DNA from: Beta vulgaris subsp. vulgaris
Lineage: Eukaryota > Streptophyta > Magnoliopsida > Caryophyllales > Amaranthaceae
Direction: 5' to 3'
Length of the DNA: 64,000 nucleotides
Assembly (NCBI RefSeq): GCF_026745355.1
Contig: NC_079210.1
Location: 7,619,972 to 7,683,971, forward strand
Part shown: one piece after another, positions 44,410 to 54,860 of the stretch
Layout of the letters: each line of letters starts with the position of its first letter
Numbering within the stretch: the stretch's first letter is position 1
Notes under the pieces: model-generated
What the model saw: only the letters and a program-made list of their open reading frames with translations
The model's database searches: none
Told to the model about the DNA's origin: nothing
Program-made: the position numbers and the translations under genes

Positions 44410-45273
44410 GGGCCTGTTTGGTTCACTGAATTGGAATAGAATGGTATGAATGTCCATACCAGGGTGGTATGGATCCAGAACCTCATACCAGTTTCAAACT
44501 GTTTGGTTCAATTCTGTAATGGATTCAATGTCCATTTCCGCTGTTTGGTTCACTTTCGGAATGGAATGGTATCCAGTTTTTATTTTAATATAATTGTACC
44601 AACTATATGTATAAAAAAGACATAAATTTATTTTTAAAAAAACAAAATTTATATAAAAAAGGACATAAATTGAGAACAAGAAGACAGAAATTGAAAAAAA
44701 ATAAACGATTCACATTGCTGGCAGAATTATAGCAGAACCAAATCAAATTACTCAACACTGCATCAAAGCATTGAATCACGTTGACTACCCATCTCTCAAC
44801 CCCATTTATATATGTAAAAAATGTAACAAAAAAATTAAACAAAAACACCAAAAGATGAATCAAATGCAAAAATCAAAAAGTAAATTTACAGATCTTAGCA
44901 ATCTTAGCAGTTTATTACACTTAGCATCCGACGTAGTTCTGGGAGTAGCACTCTTAGCAGTGAGACGGTTGGAAAGAGGACTTCCACCGTCGGCACCGGC
45001 GCCGGGAGGAGTACAACGAGCGAGGGTGGTCGGCGACTGTTGGCTTCTCTTGTCTAGGATTTAACCTCTCTCTCCCTTCCACACAAATTAGGGTTTGAAC
45101 TTGTGGGGAATGGAGTTAGAAACTTAGGGGGGAGGGGAGATTGGGATTCTAGGGGGATGGGGTGGAGATAGATACCCTTGAATATGAGACTCTACCCTAA
45201 ATATGTCCAACCAAACAATCAAATGGATGTCATTCCATTCCATTTAATTAAAAATACCCCAACCAAACACCCC
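44410..45273. mobile_element. Tourist-like (PIF/Harbinger) element with a captured GC-rich segment
   Basis: Ends GGGCCTGTTTGGTTC and AACCAAACACCCC are inverted repeats, with target copies TAA at 44407-44409 and 45274-45276. Inside, 44925-45060 is a GC-rich block that on the minus strand reads RSQQSPTTLARCTPPGAGAD and onward without a stop for about 60 codons, downstream of a leader-like stretch with AAACCCTAATTTG (45090). That resembles a captured first exon of a host gene. No transposase is present. Confidence 0.8.
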
Positions 45274-45276
45274 TAA

Positions 45277-45960
45277 AAGGGGGAGCTATGGTGTCTCTGA
45301 ATGAAGAGACTATTTAACCCCCCCCCCTTCCCTTCCTAAATTACAAATTCACTTACAAGCCAAATGAGGCTTCAAACAAAAATATTGGAAATAAAATTAT
45401 AACAATCACTTACAAGTAACTCAAATCATAGAATTGCATAATTTACATTATACAAATCACTCAAATGAGGAAACTTTGCAAAAACTAAAAAATTCACTTA
45501 CAAACTACAAGCAATACACTACAACGTCAATACATACTCACAAAAATATTCACAAAAAACTGACTTGAAATCAAAGTGTCCACTTTCTTCACAATTTATG
45601 AACTATTGTACTTAATTCAAAAATCAACTAAAAAATTATAATATTAAAGATTATAAATAAATTCAATAAAATTTCTATTTTGTTCATAGAATTTAACTTT
45701 GAAAAGTAAGAAAAAAGAAATGGTGAGAGACTTAAGCGACAGAGACTAAACTAATCAAATTTTGCAACTAGAAACAATTATACTTCGATGTCTAATGCTC
45801 AAATTTTAACTCTTACTTATGTCGAAAAAAACCGAATTTCTATCTCGAAAAAAATCGAAACACACATCGCGTGCAAAAACTGCTAATTTTATATGATTGT
45901 TAGGAATGATTTGAGAATAAGTTTATAGTTGGAAACGAAAAAAGAAAAAGATAGTAACAC
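45277..45960. other. Gene-free AT-rich spacer
   Basis: Nothing credible on either strand. 45318-45328 is a C run. The remainder is A-rich with short frames. Confidence 0.6.
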
Positions 45961-45963
45961 TAA

Positions 45964-46282
45964 GGGCCTGTTCTCTTCGGCATAAAACAACTGAACTGAA
46001 CTGAATTAAACTGAACTGAATTGAACTGAATTGAACTGAACTAAATTGAACTGAACTGAACTGATCTGAACTGAACTGAATTGAACTGAACTGAACTGAA
46101 ATGAATAGTGATATGTGAGAGTAAAAGTATTGTCAAGAGCTGAACTGAACTGAATGGGTCTGAACTGAACTAAACTGATCTGAATTGAACTAAATTGAAC
46201 TGAACTGTACTGAATTGAACTGAACTGATCTGAATTGAACCGAACTGAACTGAACTGAAAATAAGCTGGGGAGAACAGGCCC
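45964..46282. mobile_element. Tourist-like MITE filled with AACTG repeat, copy A
   Basis: Ends GGGCCTGTTCTCTTCGGCAT and GGGAGAACAGGCCC are inverted, with TAA at 45961-45963 and 46283-46285. The interior is almost wholly a degenerate AACTG/AATTG pentamer repeat, interrupted by ATGAATAGTGATATGTGAGA. Confidence 0.88.
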
Positions 46283-46285
46283 TAA

Positions 46286-46579
46286 GGGCTTGTTCTATTC
46301 GGCATAAAATAACTGAATTGAATTGAATTGAATTGAACTGAACTGAATTGAATTGAACTGAACAGAACAGAATTGAACTGAACTAAACTGAATTGAACTG
46401 AACTGAACTGAAGTGAAATGAATAGTGATATGTGAGAATAAAAGTATTGTCCAAACCTGAACTGAACTGAATTGAGCTGATCTGAACTGAACTGAACTGA
46501 ATTGAACTGAACTGAACTGAACTGAACTGAATTGAACTGAATTGAACTGAACCGAAAATAAGCTCGCGAGAATAGGCCC
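46286..46579. mobile_element. Tourist-like MITE filled with AACTG repeat, copy B
   Basis: Adjacent second copy with ends GGGCTTGTTCTATTCGGCAT and GCGAGAATAGGCCC, and TAA at 46283-46285 (shared with copy A) and 46580-46582. The shared TAA shows that one inserted exactly at the edge of the other. The 46383-46739 minus frame of Ser/Gln/Phe repeats is a translation of the pentamers, not a gene. Confidence 0.88.
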
Positions 46580-46774
46580 TAAATGGAAAAGATTTTTTTA
46601 AATTAGGAAAATGATAAGCCAAAGATATAGGGAAAAGGGGCAAAAAAAGAGAAAGAAAAAAAAGAAAAAAAAAGGAAAGGAAATAAGAAAAAAGAAATAA
46701 AGAGGAAAGAAGAAAAAGCATGTGCACGCTTGAAATCATAATCGAATGCGTACGTTGTCACGTTGATGCATATT

Positions 46775-47494
46775 TTTTTTTTTTTTGCTAGATAAGTTGA
46801 GATTTATTGCTTAAAACCAGACCTTTTACAACCTAAACCACTTCCAAGAGAAGGCGAACCAACTAGGTTGGACCCCCTAAACTACAAGGAAGGGAAACAG
46901 CCAAATAGACTACAAACAACCAAAGGAAACAACTGATTACATAGACATTTATCTACACTTTAGCAATTCAAACCAAGCTCTATCAGCAGTAGAAGTTTTC
47001 TTAGGAATGACAGTACCAATCCTAAGAATTACTAAGCTTTTCACCCTTTGAACAATCTGGGTAGGCCTCCAGCCAACAAGATTCCACACTGCCTCATTTC
47101 TAGCCCACCAGATGAAGTACACACCAGCTTTTAACACAGCAGCCAGAACTTTTTTCTTGAAACATGAAATTCTGTTGTTTCTCCAGAATCTTACTGTTCT
47201 TTGGAAATCATATTGATGACTCACCATTCCCAGCCAAGACCTCAATAAATCAATGCACTTCCTGGAATAATCACATTGGAAGAACAAGTGTTCATGTGTT
47301 TCTCTTCCTGTGGAGCAAAGTTGACAATTATCATAATGTATTAGGCCATAATTCAGTAATCTGTCAGCTGTATTTAGCCTATTTTTCATCACTAGCCAAG
47401 CAATAGCTCTGTGCTTTGGAATAGAGATCCTATTCCAAACAAACTTATCCCAATCAACATGATCACCTTCCACACATAGCTTTGCATATATGCC
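46775..47494 (-). mobile_element. 5'-truncated LINE (LINE-C), zf-RVT part only
   Basis: Flanked by the perfect 16-bp copy CACGTTGATGCATATT (46759-46774 and 47495-47510), with a T run as poly(A) at 46775-46786. It holds only the last 720 bp. The frame 46949-47497 reads FVWNRISIPKHRAIAWLVMK, NCQLCSTGRETHEHLFFQC and KAGVYFIWWARNEAVWN: the zf-RVT domain and C-terminus of a LINE ORF2 of a different lineage, without RNase H. The frame is open until its stop near 46949. Truncation at the 5' end is typical of incomplete reverse transcription. Confidence 0.93.
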
Positions 47495-47531
47495 CACGTT
47501 GATGCATATTGTTGTCTAGGTGTATTGTTGA

Positions 47532-48892
47532 GAGAATGATAAACTTTTTGTTCGATGTTTACAAACATTTAGTAGGGCTAAAATTGTCAATATATATGAA
47601 AAAAAGTTATTAGTCAAACAAAAAAGAAATCTCGAAAATTGGACACTGTCAGAAAATTTCGATGCTAATATATAGTGTTCATGCTACTACAACTAGTGTT
47701 CGTGTAACTATAACTAGTGTTTATGCAACTAAAAATAGTGTTTGTGTATAAACAGATAGTGTTCGTATTTTTTAATTGGACACTGTCGGAAAATTCCGAT
47801 GCTAATATATAGTATTCATGCTACTACAACTAGTGTTCGTGTAACTATAACTAGTGTTTATGCAACTAAAAATAGTGTTTGTGTATAAACAGATAGTGTT
47901 CGTATTTTTTTTTAATTGGACACTGTCAGAAAATTTCGATGCTAATATATAGTGTTCATGCTACTACAACTAGTGTTCGTGTAACTATAACTAGTGTTTA
48001 TGCAACTAAAAATAGTGTTTGTGTATAAACAGATAGTGTTCGTATTTTTTAATTGGACACTGTCAGAAAATTCTGATGCTAATATATGGTGTTCATGCTA
48101 CTACAACTAGTGTTCGTGTAACTATAACTAGTGTTTATGCAACTAAAAATAGTGTTTGTGTATAAACATATAGTGTTCGTATTGTTTTTTAATTGGACAC
48201 TGTCAAAAAATTTCGATGCTAACATATAGTGTTCATGCTACTACAACTAGACTTCGTGTAATTATAACTAGTGTTTATGCAACTAAAAATAGTGTTTGTG
48301 TATAAACAGATAGTGTTCGTACTTTTTTTTTAATTGGACACTGTCATAAAATTTCGATGCTAATATATAGTGTTCATGCTACTACAACTAGTGTCCGTGT
48401 AACTATAACTAGTGTTTATGCAACTAAAAATAGTGTTTGTGTATAAACAGATAGTGTTCGTATTTTTTTAATTGGACACTGTTAGAAAATTCCGACGATG
48501 CTAATATATAGTGTTCATGCTACTACAACTAGTGTTCGTGTAACTATAACTAGTGTTTATGCAACTAATAATAGTGTTTGTGTATAAACAAATAGTGTTC
48601 GTATTTTTTTTTACATATCTAAATAAGAGATAGGAAGAGTAAAATAAAAATATGATGAAATTATATCAAAATGGATGTCTATTTGTAGAGAATAAAAATA
48701 TATGAATATTGGTATATTTTTGATTTTTTTCTAAAATATATTTTTTGAGATATACAAGTAATTTGTTTAAAAATTGCAAAAAGTAATTTGTTTTGGATAA
48801 ACAATATTGTGACATTTTGTGCTACTTATATGTTGCCACATAGATGTCAAATGTTTGGCAAACATCTAGCAAAAAGAGGTTTATCATTTCTC
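47532..48892. mobile_element. MULE made mostly of a 139-bp minisatellite
   Basis: A perfect 10-bp target copy GTATTGTTGA lies at 47522-47531 and 48893-48902. The ends are inverted repeats starting GAGAATGATAAAC and GAGAAATGATAAAC, and sharing CATTT and ATGTTT words over about 45 bp. The interior between 47638 and 48612 is a tandem array. No transposase. The terminus resembles that of the MULE at 49014. Confidence 0.88.
47638..48612. repeat. 139-bp tandem repeat with 21-22 bp sub-units
   Basis: Seven head-to-tail copies starting at AATTGGACACTGTC (about 47638, 47776, 47915, 48051, 48190, 48332, 48470). Each copy contains five related 21-22 bp words built on TAGTGTTCGTGTAACTATAA, so the array is a higher-order repeat. 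Copies are about 95% alike by eye. Confidence 0.93.
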
Positions 48893-49013
48893 GTATTGTT
48901 GAGGCTTGAGCCAATGTGCCAACCCTAATTTTTTTTTAATCATTTACAGCTAATGTATTTTATTGATTTTAACTAAAAGGGATCAGGCCCCTTCCCAAAC
49001 CTCTCTTATAACC

Positions 49014-49603
49014 GAGTTATGATAAAACACTAATAGTTAGTGGGCAGCTTGTCTACTAACAAAAAAATTTTATTTTTTATTTTAAAAAAGTTACTTTTTT
49101 GTTAAAACAAAAATATAAAAAAAAGCTATTTTTGCCACAAAGAAACATGTGATTTATGTGATAAAGTAAAAAATTGCATTGATTTGTGTGCCCCAATTCA
49201 ACTTTTTTCTCAAAAAGTACAATTGATTATTGATATGAACACCTGTTTGTGAGTTTGAAACTCATGTTATTGTTGTATCAACCCTGTTCGTGTGTTTGAA
49301 ATTCGTGTTTTTGTTGAACTAACTTTTATCTGTGTATCTAAAAAAGGTTGAAATATACTTTTTGTCAAAAAGTAAACATGTAATCTGTGCTTTCCGCCCA
49401 AAAAAGTACAATTGGTTATGATTAAACCCCTGTATGTGTATTTGAAACCCATGTTATTGTCAAATCAACTACTGTTTGTGTATTTCGAACTCGTATTTTT
49501 GTTAAACCAACCCCTGTTTTTGTATGTAAAAAGGTTGAAATGACAAAATTAGCTTTGTTAGTGAGCAAGTTGTCCACTAACTATTAGCGTTTTATCACTC
49601 CTC
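49014..49603. mobile_element. Non-autonomous MULE
   Basis: A 9-bp target copy CTTATAACC lies at 49005-49013 and 49604-49612. Inverted termini of about 47 bp start GAGTTATGATAAAAC and GAGGAGTGATAAAAC, and share TAATAGTTAGTGG. The interior has repeated TGTTTGTGTATTTGAAAC words. Non-coding. Confidence 0.88.
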
Positions 49604-49612
49604 CTTATAACC

Positions 49613-50344
49613 TGCCGCTGGGTGTACATGTGTGGATGATACAATCATAAAATCATAGGCTTTCTAACATTCCTAGTATGACCCAATTGCAAGTAAACAA
49701 TTTCCACTATTACATAATCTTGCCTACCTCTATTATGTTTCCATATGAGTGTTGGTTTTGTGATTTGTGTGTGTAAAATCCTAAGAAAATTGAACAAGCT
49801 AAGTCTCAAGGAAGGCTATAGAGTCAAACTTGAATCTTTTTAGTGCAAGGAGCAAACTTGAATGTGGGGGATACTACTGTCACGTTGCTTAGCTTAAACT
49901 ATTACTTGGAGCAAGCCTTTGTCAAAACCAACCTGAAATAATGCTCAGCAATTCTGGTCACAGTCATATATAATGGGACAAACAAACAGGCATGGCGTTG
50001 CATGCTTCTTCTTACGTATTAGATAATTAAAAAAAAATATGAAACATGTCAACTAACACATTTGTCATTCATCTCTTCTATGACGACCAAGTTGAACATT
50101 GTAATAATTATAACTATTTACCAATTACTAATACGTGAGAGCTGACGCTTTTAACCAATGTATTTCCTATTATACACTACTCTAAATTATTTGAAAGAGA
50201 CAAAAGGATTAACAAATTGCTTGGTATATAGTATTATAACACAACTCCGGTCTATCATTTTCACCACGTATCAAAGGTATAGTACATATTAAGCTTAATT
50301 AAGTACATTAGTTTATTGGCCTCCGGTATATAAAACATTAAAAT
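49613..50344. other. Distal upstream sequence of the STOP1-like gene, nothing coding
   Basis: AT-rich, with no credible frame on either strand and no recognised element. The segment ends with the left target copy of the SINE (50334-50344). Confidence 0.55.
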
Positions 50345-50546
50345 ACCAATGATCTTTGGGTTCAATGGTATCGCTTCCTACCTCCCATATGGGAGACCAA
50401 GGTTCGAATATTGGTGGAAGCAAATTTCAATATTGTTGGGGAGGGGGGAGGGGGGTTGGAGCTTGTTAGGCCTCTGGGTGGGTGGCCTTGTGCGAGGACA
50501 GCCTAGAGGTATTCATCTTACCACGGGTCCCCGAATGGGGGTGGGC

Positions 50547-50582
<36 letters not shown>
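50345..50582 (+). mobile_element. tRNA-derived SINE with (TA)n tail
   Basis: An 11-bp target copy AACATTAAAAT lies at 50334-50344 and 50583-50593. The head resembles a tRNA gene: an A-box-like GGTTCAATGGTATCG (50359) and a B box GGTTCGAATATTG (50400) separated by 27-30 bp. The body is GC-rich with CCTTGTGCGAGGACAGCC and CCACGGGTCCCCGAATGG, and the tail is (TA)n at 50549-50582. This is the layout of a plant Pol III SINE. It lies about 600 bp upstream of the STOP1-like start codon. Confidence 0.85.
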
Positions 50583-50584
<2 letters not shown>

Positions 50585-50593
50585 CATTAAAAT

Positions 50594-51197
50594 TTACGCC
50601 GAAAACTTAAACAATTTCATGAAACAGGTAATGCAGTAACCTTTGAACAATCCTCTTGTCATACTGTCATTGGCTGAGGTATCTGAGGGAGGTGTTATTC
50701 AGGGATGGGCTTAACAGATGGAATTATATTGTATACTGCAGTAATATAGTTGACTTAGTATATATAATCTTCTCTCTCTGTAATAACGCTTGCACCAGGA
50801 ACTAAGTGAATGTATAGTATATATACTCCTAGCTTGTGTTCTCAATGGTTGGTACATGAGATAACGAAACACATAGCCACTATTTATAAACTACTAGACC
50901 AAGAGAAAGGAAAGTTCTAGGAAAGTTGTACACGAATCTAAGCCCAAATTTAGCTTGAAATTCCAAATCATATTTACAACTCCAGTGTATAATACAACTA
51001 AAAAAATTCGAAATAGCCATTTTTGATTCCCCAACAAACTTTCCAAAATACCCATTTGTTATGCCACACTTTTTCATAAAACCCTTGATTTCTAAACCAG
51101 TAAGCCACCTGCAGTGTGTATTAAAGAATCGAATCACACAATAGTCACACTAGGCATAGCCTGATTTTGTTACAGAAATCAAAGACAGATCCTCAAA
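50594..51197 (+). promoter_or_regulatory. Proximal upstream region of the STOP1-like gene
   Basis: Gene-free. Candidate TATA-like text occurs at 50740-50770 (GTATATATAATC) and 50811-50830 (TATAGTATATATAC). I cannot tell which, if either, is used. The sequence before the ATG (CAGATCCTCAAAATGGAT) has A at -3 and G at +4, a good plant start context. Confidence 0.4.
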
Positions 51198-52442
51198 ATG
51201 GATCCTGGGACATCCTCTTGTTTTCCCAGCACAGCAGAGCCAGAGGGCATGATAGAGCCACCAAGCCAGTTGTATCATGATGTAATGGAGGCTAGCTTTG
51301 GCGGTGGCGTAACGGGGTCCGAGGCCCAGTTGAGGTCCATCATCTGTAGCCTTTCCATATTAAAGCAGAAAGTTCTTGAGGTTGAGTCATTGCTAAGCAT
51401 CTTGATGTCCCAACAAAGCCATCATAATGCTCAGCCATCGACGACTCTATCGACATCGTCTATACCCTATGCAAGCCTCGGCACATTGATCCAAGAAGTT
51501 GTTGTGACTGCATCTTCTATGATGTTCAACAGCCAACAAATGAACATTAGTTCGTCGCAAACAGGTCATACTAGCAATAGTAGCAGCCATCCGCAGGCAG
51601 AGCAGCAGAGACCGCCTGATGATGGACTATCTCAATTTATTGGTACCGTGGTTTGTAAGAATAATGCTAATCAACTGTATTTGGATGGAGAAAGCTTCTA
51701 CAATTGGTACAACAATGATATTTCAACAGGCAACAACAATTACATCAATCCGAGAGCAGACGATTCTTCAAGAACAACTACAACCATAATACCAACCGTG
51801 AAAGCAGAGAGATCGAATAATGCCAAGGCTCAAACAAGCAATAAAATGGCCTTAAATAGGAAGTTGTTGTCCGAGGCTTACGATCTTGTAGAGCCAGATG
51901 CAGAGGATCTGCTAGCAAAATACACCCACTATTGCCAAGTATGCGGCAAAGGGTTCAAGCGAGATGCCAACCTTAGAATGCATATGCGAGCGCATGGAGA
52001 CGAGTACAAGTCAAGTGCAGCCCTCAGCAACCCCTTGAAGAAGGATACCGTAGATCAAAACAACGCAACGAAACCACCGAGGAAGTACTCGTGCCCGCAC
52101 CAAGGGTGCAGGTGGAATAAGAACCATGTGAAATTTCAACCACTAAAATCGATAATTTGTGTGAAGAACCATTACAAGAGAAGTCATTGCCCAAAAATGT
52201 ATGTGTGCAAGAGGTGTACTAGGAAAGAATTTTCTGTGCTATCGGATTTGAGGACGCACGAGAAGCACTGTGGTGATCGGAGATGGCAGTGCTCATGTGG
52301 CACCAATTTCTCTAGGAAGGATAAACTCATGGGCCATGTCGCGTTGTTCGTTGGTCATAGCCCTGTTATTAGTCCTTTTAGTAATGGTGATAACAAGCTT
52401 GATAATCATGGAGAACTCCAGATTCAGTTTGAAGACAGGTGA
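51198..52442 (+). CDS. STOP1-type C2H2 zinc-finger transcription factor
   Basis: A single-exon frame of 414 residues, start [12 protein letters not shown]. Residues 1-240 are Ser/Gln/Asn-rich and weakly conserved, with a helical segment [20 protein letters not shown] near 46-65. Four fingers follow. Finger 1, [20 protein letters not shown] at about 245 (C2H2). Finger 2 begins CPHQGC near 299 and ends HYKRSH. Finger 3, [20 protein letters not shown] near 336. Finger 4, [20 protein letters not shown] near 364, with final H after GHVALFVGH. This is the STOP1/ART1 signature; these nuclear factors activate genes for tolerance of acidity and aluminium, such as malate and citrate exporters. Arabidopsis STOP1 is about 500 residues, so this protein is shorter and may be a STOP2-like paralogue. 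It is the only intact host gene in the window and uses more GC-rich codons than its surroundings. Confidence 0.93.
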   Translation: MDPGTSSCFPSTAEPEGMIEPPSQLYHDVMEASFGGGVTGSEAQLRSIICSLSILKQKVLEVESLLSILMSQQSHHNAQPSTTLSTSSIPYASLGTLIQEVVVTASSMMFNSQQMNISSSQTGHTSNSSSHPQAEQQRPPDDGLSQFIGTVVCKNNANQLYLDGESFYNWYNNDISTGNNNYINPRADDSSRTTTTIIPTVKAERSNNAKAQTSNKMALNRKLLSEAYDLVEPDAEDLLAKYTHYCQVCGKGFKRDANLRMHMRAHGDEYKSSAALSNPLKKDTVDQNNATKPPRKYSCPHQGCRWNKNHVKFQPLKSIICVKNHYKRSHCPKMYVCKRCTRKEFSVLSDLRTHEKHCGDRRWQCSCGTNFSRKDKLMGHVALFVGHSPVISPFSNGDNKLDNHGELQIQFEDR

Positions 52443-52700
52443 TAAGAAAGATGCGCGCGATTTCTTCTCCCATCTTGGGCATACTTTAGAAGATTTAAAA
52501 AAAATGGACACTTGATTGTTAGGTGTGCTTTGAGTATGAAATGTATAAACTCCCATGGAATGATATGAATTAAATTCTTCTCTGGCATATATGTGATATA
52601 TACAAGCTGAGTTTGAATCAAAGAAATTAGAAGTTTGACTTTTTCTTCTTGTTAATGATTTTGCTTACAAATAAAACTAGTCTAACTATGTCGATACTCC
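52443..52700 (+). terminator. 3' untranslated region with poly(A) signal
   Basis: AT-rich sequence after the TGA of the zinc-finger gene. AATAAA at 52670-52675, about 230 bp after the stop, is a likely poly(A) signal. A less typical alternative is AATTAAAT near 52568. Confidence 0.5.
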
Positions 52701-52914
52701 AAGGAACAAATGAGCGTTGGAAAACGTCTATTGAACTACTTGCTGCCACACACACACAAAAAAATGTTTTGCATCCAAGCTAAGAGAAGTAAAAATTATT
52801 ATCCCCTTTCTCTCAAACCCTAGCCTCCCGTACGGTACCCCTTCTTCATTAGTGGGGGCCAAGCCCCTTTTCCTTTTCGATTTTTAATTTTTTTTTATTG
52901 TTCATTTTCTTGTT

Positions 52915-54060
52915 TTGTTGAATAAACTAGTGTCTTTTTGTTTTATTTATGGTTTTAATGATGATAAATAATATATTATTGAGTCTAGAATTAATTGTTT
53001 TACTTAGGATTTATTTAAAGACTTAGATTTTATTTGGTTTTAATCTTCGTATATAAATTAGTTTATAATCTTTTGTGAATAATTAATTCAATTATAAGTT
53101 GTGGAGGAATGGTTATGAGTTCAACCTAGTCAAGTTATTTAAATTAATTATTGCATGCACTCAATTATATATTATATGTTATGAATTGCTTTGAACTAAC
53201 CTAATAACATGGAATATTATTTTGAATAAAAATAAATTCCATGATATTAGTTGGAGTATTTGTTTGTTATTGGTATATATGATGAACGACTTAAATTGAG
53301 GAAGTAACGCAATAACAAACTGGGCTATGAAGAAGGAAACAAAATTCAGGCTGCGGTTCGTAGTGTCTAGGGAGACTGGCCAGTCAGTTCCTAGAAACTA
53401 GGAAATCTAACTAACTCCCAAACAATCGGCCTAGAAAACAAACCCCACGCTTAAATTATGCAGTGGTGGTTGATTGTACATGGACTTGGTGGGAGAACTT
53501 CAAGGAGATAACGGCTACATCAACGGATTGATCATGGGTCACTTCTAACACCCATGTCTATGTAGTGGAGCAAAAATAAGAGCTGCTGAAGTCTTTTATA
53601 AATAGCACAACCAAAACCATAAAAAACTAACAACTTTCAGATTTACATGTATTATTCATTAGAAAGTTTATTTCGATTTTTATTTTCTTCAAAGCAATAA
53701 TTATTGTATTATTTTCGAGTATTGGGTGAGTGAGATTTAGAGAACAAAATATGTGTAATCAGAGTGAGAAAGAGAAAGATAAGACTTTGAATAAAGTCAA
53801 GTGAGGAAAATTACGTGTTCAGGGGGAACAAGGTGACTGGGAATAGGTTCCTAGAGGAACATAATGAGGATTGATTTATAATAAGTTGTAATAATAACTA
53901 TTATAAATAAAAGAGCAAGGTTTCTTTTAAAGAATTGTGGAAGAGAACCTTGTTAAAAGTGTCTTTTTGTGTATGTTCACCTTACTATCTATTCTCTTTA
54001 TTAGTTTTCAAGTTTTTATTATCCTCAAAAAGTTCGAAAATATCCACAACTACAATTCAC
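52915..54060 (+). mobile_element. Possible LTR of a copia-like element (limits uncertain)
   Basis: The segment starts TGTTGAATAAACTAGTGTC and ends AACTACAATTCA just before CCCCCCTTCTTGTAG, a text that often ends plant copia LTRs. It contains TTCCTAGAAACTAGGAAATC and a TATA-like TTTTATAAATAGCAC (53594) with a transcript-like downstream part. No second LTR, primer-binding site or gag/pol is visible, and no target copy was confirmed. It may be a solo LTR or unrelated repeat. Confidence 0.3.
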
Positions 54061-54374
54061 CCCCCTTCTTGTAGTTGATCTAGTGTTTGTACTAGATTAA
54101 CACTCTTTATGAGATTTTTTCAAACTCTATTATGAGAATTTTAGTCTTTATTTTTTGTGCCTTTAGGTATGATAAATTGTACTCATTGGTTGAAGTTCGA
54201 AACTCAACATGAAGGTATTGAGATCTCTAAATGCGGTCAACATGGCTCGATCAAGAATACTCTTCCTAAACTATATCAGAATAGTGGACTTCCTCATTAA
54301 TATCTGTTTGATTCAGCAAATACAAGGGTGTTGAGTTGTATTGCTCGATCTGGTTCATTGTAATTTATTCGAAG
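54061..54374. other. Gene-free spacer after the LTR-like segment
   Basis: No frame or element recognised. Confidence 0.5.
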
Positions 54375-54475
54375 ATGAATTTGATTTAACCTTGTTTGAT
54401 TGTATTTTGTTTTTATTTAATACCTATTATAGATGTCATTTGGCCTTCAATTAATGAAATATCTCTTTAAAAAAA
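54375..54475 (+). mobile_element. 5'-truncated LINE 3' end, second copy
   Basis: Matches 44307-44405: TTGATTTAACCTTGTTTGAT, then CATTTGGCCTTCAATTAATG and an A run at 54468-54474. Flanks differ from the first copy. No target duplication was found. Confidence 0.5.
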
Positions 54476-54860
54476 GTTAAGAAAAGTATTGTTAACTGAC
54501 GATATCTAAGAGATTGCATTAGGTTCGCCAAGATTTTCCCTCTAGAAAAGAAGGTCCTACCTTTCTCTTTCCAAAAAAAAAAACAATTGCATTACATGCA
54601 TATTCACGTACATCAATCTAGAATTTCATATGCGATGGGATACAACACAACCAAAAAAAATTAAGATCTCAAATAAGATTGTCTTAGAATAATTTATAGT
54701 AAGACGGGGTAACTTTTTGTCCCTAATATCACTTTTAAAGTTAAACATGTCCTTTTTTATTTCAAATAGATCACTAAGAGGTCATCTTTTACCATAAATA
54801 ATTAGCCTTGCGCACAAATCGACCAATAATTTCATTGCACAAATTATTTGTTAGAATTAT

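Noticed and set aside
46383..46739. A Ser/Gln/Phe repeat protein
   Set aside because: It is the minus-strand reading of the AACTG pentamer array of a MITE and adjoining A-rich DNA.
50345..50420. A functional tRNA gene
   Set aside because: A- and B-box-like text is present, but a proper cloverleaf with matching acceptor stem cannot be drawn, and the unit has a SINE body, tail and target duplication.
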